Notes under the pieces: model-generated | Told to the model about the DNA's origin: nothing | The model's database searches: none | Seen by the model: only the letters and a program-made list of their open reading frames with translations | Source: Flavobacteriales bacterium | GTDB lineage: Bacteria; Bacteroidota; Bacteroidia; Flavobacteriales_E; Vicingaceae | DNA: 64,000 nt | Reading direction: 5' to 3' | NCBI GenBank assembly: GCA_002706365.1 | Contig: PALM01000008.1 | Span: 1 to 64,000 of the forward strand | Part shown: one piece after another, positions 1 through 9,207 of the stretch | Numbering within the stretch: the stretch's first letter is position 1 | Layout: the number at the start of each line of letters is the position of its first letter | Made by a program: the position numbers and the translations under genes

Positions 1-8
1 GAAAGAAG

Positions 9-34
9 TCTTTCTGGAATTAATTCCAGAAAGA
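9..34. repeat. 26-bp perfect palindrome at left edge
   Basis: Positions 9-34 read the same on both strands, with AATT at the centre and TCTTTCTGGAATT as the half-site. No T-run follows on either strand, so a classical intrinsic terminator is not evident. It could be a transcript-end hairpin of a gene left of the window or a protein-binding palindrome. Short open frames run through it from the left edge to stops at 59-61 and 67-69, but too little is visible to assign either. Confidence 0.6.
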
Positions 35-96
35 TCATCACTATCTTTAACAATGAATTAGTAACCTAAAACGGTCAACACTAATCAGGCAAGCGC

Positions 97-141
97 ACAA
101 ATCCCAAATCCCATATCCCATATCCTAACTCCCCTATCTAA
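97..141. repeat. Heptad array at 3' end of BNR gene
   Basis: Degenerate 7-bp tandem units (AAATCCC, ATATCCC, AACTCCC type) run about six units. The stop codon of the minus-strand gene (134-136) lies inside the array. On that gene's sense strand the units are purine-rich (GGGATAT type). Confidence 0.75.
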
Positions 142-3100
142 CATATGGTGCCTTTGCTTTGATCAATGCTTCTTCCAAAGCGGGAATCTCTTCATTCACA
201 ATCTTATCTAAGTCCGCCTTTAGGGCTTTATATTGCTTTTGAGCGATTGCTAGGCTCTCTTTGTGCATTTGGCTTGGGCCATAAGTACTATTTGTTGTGC
301 CCATAGATGCAACTCCTACTCTACGTCCTATCGTTGGTTGATATTTTTCCCCTACTTCATTGCGCAAGGGATCACCATTCAATTGTTTATTCAAAAGGCT
401 GAGCTTTGATTGCAATTCATGTAATTGTTTATCAAGCTCTCCTGGATTTGATCGACTGCGATTAAGCGCTATTGCCATTCGCTCAAGTTTTTCTCGAGCA
501 TCATTCATCACTACATTGGTTCCGCTCAATTGGAGATTGATATCCTCTAATTCTCTCCAGAAAGCTGCAACTGCATCCGTACTACTTCCTTCAAGAGCAC
601 CTTTTTTCAATCGCTTGACAGTAAATTTTTGGGGTGCAGATAATTCTGTACTTACTCCATCTATCAGTTTGATCAGTGTAGCCGTGTAATCTCCCGGAGC
701 TGCCATTAATCCCTTTGGTAGATCATCTGGATCCTTTGGCAGTTTCGTATTTCTTATTGCATCTGTATATGGATACCTCAAGTCCCAAGCTACTCTGTGT
801 ATACCTTTTTTATTTGAAGCCTCAATTCTACGGACCACATTGCCCTCTAGATCTTTGATTACCACATAAACTTCGGGCTTCTGCTCTAACTTCTCCTTTT
901 CCAGTTCTTCCCAGCCTGGGAATGGAATATCTTCATCTTTTTTAGCCTTCTCAGTTTCTTTCCTTTGTTCAGTTAGGGATTTGTAATCCTCTGCCAAATA
1001 ATAGGTAATAATTGCTCCGAAATCGGGATTAGGAGCCACATAGTGATCAGCCCCTTGAGAACCCTTTCCTCCGAAGCTCAATACTGGTCTTGGTATATAC
1101 CACCAAGCATCTCTAATTGGAAACAAATGACCTTCTTCCTTGAAAGTTTCTTCGCTCACTTCTCTCAATGCGCTGTAATCGTCCAGTACATAGAAGCTTC
1201 TTCCAAAGGATGCTCCAACTAGATCATTTTCTCTTTTCTGAATAGCAAGGTCTCTAAAAGAAATAGTTGGCAGACCGCCTTTCAACTGATGCCACTTGTT
1301 GGCAGCATTGAAGGTGGCATAGATTCCAAACTCAGTAGCTAGGAACATCAATTCCTTCTTTTCATGATCTTGAACCATACGCCAAACCAAAGTTCTCTCA
1401 GGCAATCCATTGGTCAATTTCTTCCAAGACTTGCCCTTATCTGTACTCTTGTAGAAGTATGGTTTGAAATCACCGTACTTATGGTTATCTAGACTCACAT
1501 AAACCGTATTGGCATCATATAAATCGGCCTTAATATCATTAACAAAGGCTGTTGCCGGTGCTCCAAGGGCTGAAACTGGAATCTTTTTCCAGCTATCGCC
1601 GTCATTCTCGGAGATTTGGATTAATCCATCATCTGTACCTGCGTATAGCAATCCTTTTTTAATTGGCGACTCAGCTAAAGAAGTGATCGTGCTGTAATTA
1701 GACATGGCGTAGATATCCCATGGATTATCCCAGCTTTGTTTCTTGCCCATTATTGGCAGTTCAATTCGTTCTAAATCCTTAGTTAGGTCTCCTGAAACTG
1801 CTGTCCAGCTGTCGCCCCTATTAGTCGATTTCCATACTCTCTGAGAAGCAAAATAAATGGTTTTAGGGTCGTGCGGACTCACCAAGATGGGAGCATCCCA
1901 ATTAAAACGCTCTACCGGATCACCTTCAGCTGGCTGTGGCTGGATGTAGACGATCTCACCAGTTGTTTTATCTACTCTTGTCAGATTTCCTTGCTGCCAT
2001 TCCGCATAAACGATATCGGGATTACCCGGCTCAGTCGCAGGTTGATGTCCATCCCCAAAAAGCACCACATACCAATCTGAATTCATGATACCATGTACAT
2101 TGTCGGTTCTAGAAGGCCCGCCTTGTGTATTATTATCCTGAGTTCCTCCGTAAATATTGTAGAAAGGCTCAGCATCATCTACTGCTACTTTGTAGTACTG
2201 AGTAAGCGGCAAATTGGCCATAAAACGCCAGTTTTGACCTAAGTCGAAGGACTCATAAACTCCCCCATCACAACCAAAAAGCAAATAATTAGGGTCATCT
2301 TTTCTAAATGCCATCGCGTGATTGTCGCTGTGCTTATGCTCTTCAGGCATGCGATTGAAGGTCTTTCCACCGTCTTCACTCACTTGCGCCCTTACATCCA
2401 TTAGATAAAGTCTATCGAATTGATGAGGAGAGGCATACAGTTCTTGATAATAATGCGGCCCGGTTGCTCCGGATACCGTTTCAGACATCTTCTTCCAGCT
2501 TACACCATAATCTTCACTTCGATAAACTGCCCCGGACCTGCGATCCAATTCTATGGCAGCGTACAGTACATTGTTCTTTTGCGGACTAATAGCCAAACCG
2601 ATCTTACCTAGATTTCCCTTTGGAAGACCGCTTTTCAACTGAGTCCATGTCTTACCTCCATCGGTACTCTTGTGCAAGCCGGTTCCAGGACCACCTCCCA
2701 TATAGGCTGCCACTGTACGATGACGGTCCCATGTAGCCGCATAAAGTACATCTGGATTAGTATGATCAATGGCAATATCAGTTACACCTGTCCACTCTTC
2801 ATTTCCCAGTGTTTTCTTCCATGTCTTTCCACCGTCTGTAGTCATATAGAAACCTCGTTCACCACCTTTAGACCATAAAGGCCCCTGAACAGCGACAAAA
2901 ACGATATTGGAGTTTTCAGGATGGACGATGATCTTAGAGATTCGCTCAGACTTTGTTAATCCCATATTCTTCCACGACTTGCCTCCGTCTGTACTCTTGT
3001 ATATCCCATCTCCCCAACTTATATGTCGGCCACCCACATTCTCACCTGTTCCAACCCAAATAGTTGTTGGTTGATTTGGATCTATGGTCACACATCCTGT

Positions 3101-3364
3101 GCTGTAAACTTTTTGATCGTCAAATAATGGCTCCCATGTTACACCGCTATTCAAAGTGCGCCAAACTCCTCCTGAACCAACTGCGATATACCAAGTATTA
3201 TCGTTTTCTGGATGTATTGCGATATCAGCAATACGGCCCGACATAAATGCTGGTCCAATACTGCGAAACTTCAAGCCGCTTAAGCTTGTATCGCTAATGT
3301 TTTGGGCTTTTATCTGAAGAGAAAGAAGAGTAATGATCAAGAGAGGTAGTATGCGTCTGAACAT
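134..3364 (-). CDS. Secreted BNR/VPS10-type beta-propeller protein
   Basis: A 1076-residue exported protein that starts with a clear signal peptide (hydrophobic stretch ending in KAQ). The body carries at least nine Asp-box (BNR) repeats of the form S-x-D-x-G-x-S/T-W, for example STDGGKSWK and TTDGGKTWK. These are typical of sortilin/VPS10-like and sialidase-like propellers. The last ~250 residues hold a beta-sandwich-like segment and a probable coiled coil rich in Lys, Glu and Leu. This size and layout match the large WD40/YVTN/BNR-like glycosyl-hydrolase-annotated family common in Bacteroidota. No catalytic residues could be assigned, so the substrate is unknown. It probably acts in the periplasm or at the surface. 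No type IX sorting tail is seen at the C-terminus. Confidence 0.85.
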   Translation of the reverse strand: MFRRILPLLIITLLSLQIKAQNISDTSLSGLKFRSIGPAFMSGRIADIAIHPENDNTWYIAVGSGGVWRTLNSGVTWEPLFDDQKVYSTGCVTIDPNQPTTIWVGTGENVGGRHISWGDGIYKSTDGGKSWKNMGLTKSERISKIIVHPENSNIVFVAVQGPLWSKGGERGFYMTTDGGKTWKKTLGNEEWTGVTDIAIDHTNPDVLYAATWDRHRTVAAYMGGGPGTGLHKSTDGGKTWTQLKSGLPKGNLGKIGLAISPQKNNVLYAAIELDRRSGAVYRSEDYGVSWKKMSETVSGATGPHYYQELYASPHQFDRLYLMDVRAQVSEDGGKTFNRMPEEHKHSDNHAMAFRKDDPNYLLFGCDGGVYESFDLGQNWRFMANLPLTQYYKVAVDDAEPFYNIYGGTQDNNTQGGPSRTDNVHGIMNSDWYVVLFGDGHQPATEPGNPDIVYAEWQQGNLTRVDKTTGEIVYIQPQPAEGDPVERFNWDAPILVSPHDPKTIYFASQRVWKSTNRGDSWTAVSGDLTKDLERIELPIMGKKQSWDNPWDIYAMSNYSTITSLAESPIKKGLLYAGTDDGLIQISENDGDSWKKIPVSALGAPATAFVNDIKADLYDANTVYVSLDNHKYGDFKPYFYKSTDKGKSWKKLTNGLPERTLVWRMVQDHEKKELMFLATEFGIYATFNAANKWHQLKGGLPTISFRDLAIQKRENDLVGASFGRSFYVLDDYSALREVSEETFKEEGHLFPIRDAWWYIPRPVLSFGGKGSQGADHYVAPNPDFGAIITYYLAEDYKSLTEQRKETEKAKKDEDIPFPGWEELEKEKLEQKPEVYVVIKDLEGNVVRRIEASNKKGIHRVAWDLRYPYTDAIRNTKLPKDPDDLPKGLMAAPGDYTATLIKLIDGVSTELSAPQKFTVKRLKKGALEGSSTDAVAAFWRELEDINLQLSGTNVVMNDAREKLERMAIALNRSRSNPGELDKQLHELQSKLSLLNKQLNGDPLRNEVGEKYQPTIGRRVGVASMGTTNSTYGPSQMHKESLAIAQKQYKALKADLDKIVNEEIPALEEALIKAKAPYVR

Positions 3365-3442
3365 GCCTGAGTAATTTTAGTGAAAGGAATACAAGGATAA
3401 GAAATTTGAGGAATAAAGCTTTCTTGGTTTAATTGGACCTAG

Positions 3443-4744
3443 TCAAAGTCTTGGATCCACAAGTCCCGTGCTTACAGTAGCCCCGATCTTATTCAACAAT
3501 TGATACAAACCGAAATAAGTGCGATTGAAATAGATGAAATGTCTTGAGCCTCTAGCTGATAATCCGCGTAAAGCGGGATCCTTAGACAAGGAATCACCTT
3601 GCTTGAAGATGGACTGAAAATACTCATCATCAGAAAAATCAAAAGTTTCGCTAAAGAAGGGCTTGCCTACCAATTGGAACATTCCACGAAAAGTAGAAAG
3701 TATTAACTCACGCGCTATGTCCTTATCATTTTCATTCAACAATTCCAGTTTGAAAAGAGCATCTTCAAAATCATCTGATTGCACATTCTTCTCGCCCGAC
3801 TTGAGAAGTTCCATATAGGCCAGATAAAAATCTTCAGGTAAAGCTTTCACACAACCAAAGTCGATAACCCCCAATTTTCCCGATTCTGTGACAATGAAGT
3901 TTCCTGGATGAGGATCTGCATGCATGAACTTCAACTGATGTATCTGATGCTGATAAAAATCCCAAAGAACCTGGCCAATAGCGTTTCTTTGCTCCTGATC
4001 TGGATTGCTTTTGATCCATTCACTAAGCGATAGTCCATTCATCCAACTCATCGTGATGACTCGATCATTAGAAAGGTCCTTCAAGAAAGTTGGAAATTCG
4101 AGCATTTCAATTGACTTACAACCCTCAATTATCACTTCTGAATTGGTTAGCTCGAGTTGATAATTGGTTTCTTCCATCAATTTAGCCTCCACTTCTTCAA
4201 AATAGGGTGTGATCTCGCTCTTCTTTAAACCGAGAAATCGGATTGCAATTGGAGTAATCATTTTGAGGTCTGATTGCAATGAATCTGCAACTCCTGGATA
4301 TTGAATCTTTATGGCATATTCCTTCCCATTCTTAGTAGCCTTATGCACTTGCCCGATAGATGCCGCATTCACAGCTTCTCTGCTAAAACTGTCGAATAGC
4401 TCTTCTGGGTACTGATCAAATGCTTGTTTGAACATTTTTCTCACCAGAGGATATGAAAGAGGATCAACTTGGTTTTGAGCTCTTGAAAACTGGTCGACAA
4501 ATGATTTTGGCAAGACCTGATCTCCCATACTCAACATTTGAGCAACCTTAAGCGGTCCGCCTTTTAACTCGCTAAAAGCTTCATAGATATCTCTTGCATT
4601 ATTTTCCTCAAGCTCCTCTCTAGAAGTCTCTTTAAGTAAACGCTTGGCGTAATACTTCATATAATTGCCACCCACTTTGGCTCCGGTATTTACAAGCTTA
4701 CCTGCTCTGCCTAATTTGCTTACCGCAATCTTATCCTGACCCAT
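3443..4744 (-). CDS. ABC1/AarF/UbiB-family atypical kinase
   Basis: A 433-residue member of the UbiB/ADCK/COQ8 family. Visible motifs are the N-terminal KxGQ-like motif, here K-V-A-Q around residue 66, the Ala-rich loop AASIGQVH, the nucleotide-binding Lys in YAIKIQYPG, the catalytic HADPHPGNF loop and the metal-binding IDFG. Family members act as ATPases or kinases in isoprenoid-quinone homeostasis. Bacteroidota use menaquinone, so the exact substrate here is unclear. The KxGQ Gly is replaced by Ala, which may alter nucleotide preference. The gene lies 73 bp downstream of a TetR-fold gene on the same strand, and the two are probably co-transcribed. I leave out a gene symbol because orthology to ubiB is not shown. 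Confidence 0.9.
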   Translation of the reverse strand: MGQDKIAVSKLGRAGKLVNTGAKVGGNYMKYYAKRLLKETSREELEENNARDIYEAFSELKGGPLKVAQMLSMGDQVLPKSFVDQFSRAQNQVDPLSYPLVRKMFKQAFDQYPEELFDSFSREAVNAASIGQVHKATKNGKEYAIKIQYPGVADSLQSDLKMITPIAIRFLGLKKSEITPYFEEVEAKLMEETNYQLELTNSEVIIEGCKSIEMLEFPTFLKDLSNDRVITMSWMNGLSLSEWIKSNPDQEQRNAIGQVLWDFYQHQIHQLKFMHADPHPGNFIVTESGKLGVIDFGCVKALPEDFYLAYMELLKSGEKNVQSDDFEDALFKLELLNENDKDIARELILSTFRGMFQLVGKPFFSETFDFSDDEYFQSIFKQGDSLSKDPALRGLSARGSRHFIYFNRTYFGLYQLLNKIGATVSTGLVDPRL

Positions 4745-4753
4745 CCTTTTAAA

Positions 4754-4816
4754 CTACAATCTAAATCCTTACACCTTAATCCTTGCTCCTTACTACTTAC
4801 TCCAAGCTACACCCTC
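4754..4816. repeat. Heptad array between the TetR-fold and ABC1 genes
   Basis: Nine consecutive 7-bp units in register, including CTTACAC, CTTAATC, CTTGCTC and CTTACTC, fill the spacer between two minus-strand genes. On the sense strand they read as purine-rich units of the GGAGTAA type, directly 3' of the TetR-fold gene. Confidence 0.8.
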
Positions 4817-4817
4817 A

Positions 4818-5471
4818 TCAACTAAACATCTTGCTCTTCCCTCTCGAGTACATGAACTTTCCCAGATCAAGGAAGCTATGCAGCGTAGAGGTATCTGTTA
4901 GCTTGAAAAGTAGGTCTGTGGTCTTTTCGATGTAGGCATCAGTATCCTGCTTATCCTTGCTTTTATCTTCAATGCTAAAAAGCATGCAACTGATGGCATG
5001 ATTGATCAAAAGGCTGCGCTTCGGATTGATATTTAGATCATCTACAAAATCAGGGCGCCAGTTCTTCAATTTGGCCCAAGACAACTCTTTATGGTTGAGT
5101 GCTTTCTGAAGATCTACGAAAAATGAAGCATCTCCCCTCTTAGACCTTTTGAAGATGCGCAGGAAGAGTTCATCCTTACTGATCAACTCCATCAAGAGGT
5201 AGAGAAAGGCCAGATGCTGATCCTTCACTTCCATTTTACTCGCCTCTTTATCCTTATCCAGGACTTTTAAAGCCTTATTGAAGTAATCTTCGATCACAGC
5301 CACTTCAATGTCTTGAAGTTCATCGAAGAGCTCACCAAATTGCACGAATGGCTGTTCAGTATAATCCAATAATGACTTGGTGTCTTTTGCGGTCTCACCG
5401 TATTGAAGCACATAATCTTTGTACGCTTTTATCCAGTCGACCTTGCGGTACTTTTTCGTCTTTTTTGCCAT
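4818..5471 (-). CDS. TetR-fold protein (COQ9-like partner of ABC1 kinase?)
   Basis: A 217-residue, all-helical, charged protein. The N-terminal 75 residues resemble a degenerate TetR helix-turn-helix region: a helix beginning WIKAYKDYV, then FGELFDELQDIEVAVIEDYF, which resembles the helix entry after a TetR recognition helix. The remainder looks like a TetR C-terminal domain, as found in Bacteroidota proteins annotated TetR C-terminal domain-containing. The HTH is poorly conserved, so DNA binding is doubtful. It sits just upstream of the ABC1/UbiB kinase gene. In mitochondria COQ9, a TetR-fold lipid-binding protein, works with the COQ8 kinase, and this pair may be a bacterial analogue (inference). 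It begins with a Lys-rich MAKKTKKYRK segment and has no signal peptide. Confidence 0.7.
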   Translation of the reverse strand: MAKKTKKYRKVDWIKAYKDYVLQYGETAKDTKSLLDYTEQPFVQFGELFDELQDIEVAVIEDYFNKALKVLDKDKEASKMEVKDQHLAFLYLLMELISKDELFLRIFKRSKRGDASFFVDLQKALNHKELSWAKLKNWRPDFVDDLNINPKRSLLINHAISCMLFSIEDKSKDKQDTDAYIEKTTDLLFKLTDTSTLHSFLDLGKFMYSRGKSKMFS

Positions 5472-5539
5472 AGCTATTATTCTAAAAGATTAACAGCTAT
5501 ATCTGAGAATTTGTTGGTGAGAGTTGAAAAAAAGAGGAT

Positions 5540-7990
5540 CTAGCTTCTACTCTTAAGATTGAGATAGTCTATAAAGTAAAGAATACGAATAGAGAAATTA
5601 TTCAATTGGGGTGCATTCAATGTCTCTTCAAGATTTTGATAATAGTTGAGATCCAGTGGGTCTCCACTTTGTAGGATGATATTCTTCCACACCACCGAGA
5701 TCTCACTTCCAGGAGCAAAGCGCCAATTAAAAGCCAGGTCAATATTGAAGGCATTGAAACTAATATCGTGGATGCTTGATCCATCATCATTGAATCCGGG
5801 GTAATCTGTTTCCAGTAATTCTCCATTATCGGGGTCTACTTGATTGAATCTATTGTAAGTAGCTTCTGACCAATAGTGTCTGAAGACCAAGTTCAAAGCC
5901 ATACGATTGTTGAAGATGTAATTCCCTTCAATGGAAGTCTCATTTTCGATCACATCCCTCCTACCAAAGATCACTGATTCGCTCACATTATTGACAAAGC
6001 CAATATCATTAATACTCTGCCTGTTTTGATAGGATATCACAAAGAACAGTTTGTCGTTTGGACGAAAACGCGGAGCGATCTCATAGGAATGAAAACGTCT
6101 GCCTGGCTCATCGAAATAGCGGTTATTGAATCTCACATCGAGAGCGAAAAGCCGACTGTAATCCGATGAAAAGAATCCTCCAAACCAGAAGTTTCGGGGG
6201 TAATCATAATAAAGGTCAAAGTTTCGGGTCTCAAAGTAATCATTGGTATTGATGGGCTCTAAACCCGCATTCAAGCTGAGGGCGTGGAACGATTGCAAAC
6301 GATATACGGTAAACCAGGAGAAGCCCAGATTCAGAAAATCATTGGGTTGCTGGAGTCTTTGATAGATCAATTCGAATTCATGACGGTAGAAATTGAAGAC
6401 CGAGAAATTCTCGTATTTGACCAATTGGGCAAACAAGGTGCTGTTCTGGACATTGCGGATTGTTTGAAAACCAAGGTCATTCGGATCGTAGTCGCGACCG
6501 ATCACTTCTTGCGAAAGTTCAAAGGTGAAATTGCCCGAGATCTTACCCACTGCTGCTCTCCAACTCTCACCCGACTGCAAACTGCCGTCTTCTTGCCACA
6601 GATGGCTCATACTGGCAAAACCACTTACGGCAAATTTATTCTGCTTGTCGGCCAGTTTAAGATCCAAGCGAGCCACATTAGCATCTCTTGCTACACCATC
6701 TCTTATGGTATTGGTATTTGTAAGCGTGACAAAAGAATTGTTTCGAAGTACCTGATCTAGCACCAATACATTGTAGTTGGTGTATGGATTCGTTTTAATC
6801 CTTTCTTTAGTTCCCAGTTCTTGATTCTCGATTACAGCATAGCTTTCATCATCAAAGGCATTGAAAAAACCAACTCCCAAGCCTTTTTCGGTTCTACCGG
6901 AAATCTTGGTAGCATTTAGCAGCTTAGATTGAACTGGATTTTCGATTATACGCTCATTCGAATCTAGGGAAGAAAAAACAGCATTTGAATTATAAGGTCG
7001 TCCTCCTATACGCCTAGAATAAAAGATTCCGGCCTTATTGAATAGCTCTACTCCTTCTGTAAAGAATTGTCGGTTCTCATCAAACTGCACCTCAAATGGA
7101 GTAAGATTGAGCACTTGGTCATCAAAGCGCACTTGCCCAAAATCCGGAATTAGGGTCATATCCAAAGTAAAAGCATCATTGATCCCGTATTTCACATCCA
7201 TTCCGCCATTGATGGAAGAATTGTCGGGTGCTCCCTCGGATGAGTTCACCTCATAATAGGTAGAAGCATAAGGGAAGAAGAAGAGACGAGTTGGTGGTTG
7301 GATGTCTTTGATTCCCTGAACCTTTCCAGCTTGAGTCAGAAATCCATCTACAGCAGGATCAACCGAGCTCCACCAATCTCTTTCTCGATTCCTGCGAATC
7401 TCACGACCGAAATTTATACCCCATTCTTGTACTGCCGTTTCCGGGAAACGCAATGCTGAATAAGGTATCTTCATTTCAACCGTCCACCCCAGTTCATCAA
7501 TATGGGTAGCGCTTTCCCAGACTGCATCCCAAGTGTTACTTTCATCGTTAAGCGAGTACTTGATGTCGATTTGCACATTGGAAGGAGTGACTGCAAAACC
7601 ATCTCCGTTTATGCCATCTTTGTATGGATTAAAGACGGCTATGAAGAAATCTGCATTACCAAAATCGTCGCGCTCGGTTAGAAAATTATAAATGCTATCG
7701 GTATTTCGCTCATACATGCGAGCGGCAATATAAATAGCCTCATCATCATAGATCATTCGAACCTCAGTCTTCTGAGTGCCCTTAACTTTTGGGATAGGTG
7801 TGTTTTGAATGAAATTGCTCAGCACCTCTGCCCCTAACCATGCCTCATCCGAGATTTTGCCATCGATGATGGGAGCTTCTATTTCAATGCGATTAGCCTT
7901 AAAGCTACGTTTGCTCAGAACTACCTCTGAAGCAAGGGCATTAAAGCTAAATGAGAAGCCTAAAATAATGTAGAGAAGTGTGCGCAACAT
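5540..7990 (-). CDS. CBM9-like / DUF5916 outer-membrane protein
   Basis: An 816-residue exported protein. The signal peptide (hydrophobic core, cleavage near ALA) is followed by a CBM9-like sugar-binding beta-sandwich at about residues 35-215, with motifs such as DGKISDEAW and VEMKIPYSALRF. A long DUF5916 region then runs to the end, rich in alternating aromatic and polar strands as expected of an outer-membrane beta-barrel. This two-part arrangement is common in Bacteroidota and of unknown function, and carbohydrate binding or transport is usually proposed. No type IX tail is seen. The gene stands alone, divergent from the yceI-like gene across a 522-bp repeat-filled spacer. Confidence 0.85.
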   Translation of the reverse strand: MLRTLLYIILGFSFSFNALASEVVLSKRSFKANRIEIEAPIIDGKISDEAWLGAEVLSNFIQNTPIPKVKGTQKTEVRMIYDDEAIYIAARMYERNTDSIYNFLTERDDFGNADFFIAVFNPYKDGINGDGFAVTPSNVQIDIKYSLNDESNTWDAVWESATHIDELGWTVEMKIPYSALRFPETAVQEWGINFGREIRRNRERDWWSSVDPAVDGFLTQAGKVQGIKDIQPPTRLFFFPYASTYYEVNSSEGAPDNSSINGGMDVKYGINDAFTLDMTLIPDFGQVRFDDQVLNLTPFEVQFDENRQFFTEGVELFNKAGIFYSRRIGGRPYNSNAVFSSLDSNERIIENPVQSKLLNATKISGRTEKGLGVGFFNAFDDESYAVIENQELGTKERIKTNPYTNYNVLVLDQVLRNNSFVTLTNTNTIRDGVARDANVARLDLKLADKQNKFAVSGFASMSHLWQEDGSLQSGESWRAAVGKISGNFTFELSQEVIGRDYDPNDLGFQTIRNVQNSTLFAQLVKYENFSVFNFYRHEFELIYQRLQQPNDFLNLGFSWFTVYRLQSFHALSLNAGLEPINTNDYFETRNFDLYYDYPRNFWFGGFFSSDYSRLFALDVRFNNRYFDEPGRRFHSYEIAPRFRPNDKLFFVISYQNRQSINDIGFVNNVSESVIFGRRDVIENETSIEGNYIFNNRMALNLVFRHYWSEATYNRFNQVDPDNGELLETDYPGFNDDGSSIHDISFNAFNIDLAFNWRFAPGSEISVVWKNIILQSGDPLDLNYYQNLEETLNAPQLNNFSIRILYFIDYLNLKSRS

Positions 7991-8204
7991 GAGGCTGCAA
8001 AATTCCTGATTTTGTCAGCTTTATAAGCGACAAAGAGGCAAAATGTTCGCGGAGAAGTTGGGAGCGTTGCACTGAGCGTAGACGAAGTGTGCACTAATCC
8101 TTCTACTCCGTCGACTGGGCGCCTGCGCTAAAGCTTCTGCGACAGCGTGCGGATACGAAGGACAAGGAGTGCGCTAGAGTTGGGGAAAGTTTATAGCAAT
8201 GTTC

Positions 8205-8283
8205 TCTCGATACAATTCAATAAGCTTGTCGAGTGATTCCGATGAAATCGGAATAGTATCGAGACATGCTGAATCACTCGAGA
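8205..8283. repeat. Nested palindromic repeat, copy 1 of 3
   Basis: Outer arms TCTCGATAC (8205-8213) and GTATCGAGA (8256-8264) enclose an inner hairpin TTCCGAT/ATCGGAA. A further arm pair GAGTGATTC/GAATCACTC extends it to about 8283. Close copies lie at 19922-19979 (same orientation) and 31386-31447 (opposite orientation). Confidence 0.8.
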
Positions 8284-8292
8284 ACCTAAATT

Positions 8293-8341
8293 CAGATTTC
8301 ATATCTCATATTTCACATTTGTCTAGATTCTAGGCTAGGTT
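8293..8341. repeat. Heptad array upstream of yceI-like gene (a)
   Basis: Seven 7-bp units in register, beginning CAGATTT, CATATCT, CATATTT, CACATTT and shading into CTAG-containing units. It is pyrimidine-rich on the strand of the downstream gene. Confidence 0.7.
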
Positions 8342-8383
8342 CCTGAGCCTGCGCCGTACTGAGCTTGTAGAAGTGTTGAAGGA

Positions 8384-8425
8384 CTAGGTTCTAAGTTCTT
8401 CTCCCTTCTCCCTTAATTCAAGCTT
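8384..8425. repeat. Heptad array upstream of yceI-like gene (b)
   Basis: Six 7-bp units in register (CTAGGTT, CTAAGTT, CTTCTCC twice, CTTAATT, CAAGCTT) about 90 bp upstream of the yceI-like start codon. Confidence 0.65.
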
Positions 8426-8512
8426 CAAAAAAAAATACATGTATAAACATATATTATTTTAGGTTGTTACTATGGCATTAAAAAACAAATCAAAATTTAA
8501 AGCCTAAATCAA

Positions 8513-9064
8513 ATGGAAAATCAAAAATGGAACATCGATGATACTCATTCAGAGATCATCTTCAAGGTAAAGCACATGATGGTATCGAATGTGAGTGGTG
8601 CGTTTGAGAAGTTCGAAGGAACTGCAGAATCAAATGACGATGACTTCAGCAATGCGAAATTTACTTTTAAAGCCAATATCGACAGTATCAATACCAGAAA
8701 TGCAGATAGGGATGCGCATTTGAAATCAGATGATTTCTTCAATGCAGAATCTTATCCTCAATTGAAATTTGAGTCAACTTCTTTTGAAAAAGATGGAGAT
8801 GATTACAAACTCAAAGGAGACCTTACCATTAGAGATGTAACCAAAGAGGTTGAATTAGATGTAGAGTTCAATGGCGTGGCTGTTGACCCTTACGGACAAA
8901 CCAAAGCTGGATTTGAACTTAGTGGAAAGATCAACCGCAAGGATTTTGGATTGAAATGGAGCGCGGTTACAGAAGCCGGGTCAATTGTAGTAAGTGATGA
9001 AGTGAAGCTATCGCTCAATGTACAATTGGTGAAGCAAGAAGTAGCTGAGAGCGTGGAAGCCTAG
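8513..9064 (+). CDS. YceI-family lipocalin-like protein
   Basis: A 183-residue YceI-domain protein. It has the typical start (WNIDDTHSEIIFKVKHMMVSN), the middle D-x-H-L-K-S-x-D-F-F-x-A-x-x-Y-P-x-L-x-F motif and the late DFGLKWS segment. YceI proteins form an eight-stranded barrel that binds long isoprenoid or amide lipids. Many homologues are periplasmic, but this one has no signal peptide, so it is predicted to be cytosolic, like the shorter Bacteroidota paralogues often linked to stress responses. It is a single gene followed at once by a strong hairpin terminator, and the 14-bp palindrome CTAGTTTAAACTAG covers its stop codon. Confidence 0.93.
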   Translation: MENQKWNIDDTHSEIIFKVKHMMVSNVSGAFEKFEGTAESNDDDFSNAKFTFKANIDSINTRNADRDAHLKSDDFFNAESYPQLKFESTSFEKDGDDYKLKGDLTIRDVTKEVELDVEFNGVAVDPYGQTKAGFELSGKINRKDFGLKWSAVTEAGSIVVSDEVKLSLNVQLVKQEVAESVEA

Positions 9065-9088
9065 TTTAAACTAGATATTATAATGAAG

Positions 9089-9118
9089 GGTCGATTGGTT
9101 CATCAATCGGCCTTTTTT
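9089..9118 (+). terminator. Intrinsic terminator after yceI-like gene
   Basis: A 9-bp stem GGTCGATTG/CAATCGGCC (one G-T wobble) with a 6-nt loop is followed by six T residues at 9113-9118. It lies 25 bp after the stop codon. Confidence 0.88.
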
Positions 9119-9207
9119 GTTTTATAGATGCCAGAATCCTGAGCCCAGTAATAAGTTTACCTCCGTGGTCCCCTGTGTATCCCCTGTGTTTCCCTGTGGG
9201 CTGAAAC

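Larger units (their letters stand above)
7991..8512. other. 522-bp spacer packed with repeat families
   Basis: No gene was found. About 8050-8190 holds imperfect, GC-richer hairpin-forming sequence containing GTGCGCTAGAGTTGGG, which recurs at 49321. Positions 8205-8283 hold the nested palindrome described separately. Positions 8293-8341 and 8384-8425 are heptad arrays. Between them, 8341-8383 has a degenerate CTGAGCTTGT hairpin motif frequent in Bacteroidota spacers. An AT-rich stretch at 8430-8512 with TATTTTAGG near 8454 probably carries the promoter of the yceI-like gene. Confidence 0.6.

Noticed and set aside
1-69. Possible C-terminus of a coding gene entering from the left
   Set aside because: Two frames are open to early stops but only about 20 codons are visible, and the palindrome at 9-34 argues for a non-coding site.
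6284-6760. 158-codon plus-strand frame inside the DUF5916 gene
   Set aside because: It is antisense to a well-supported gene with family motifs. The product has no signal, domain or promoter context.
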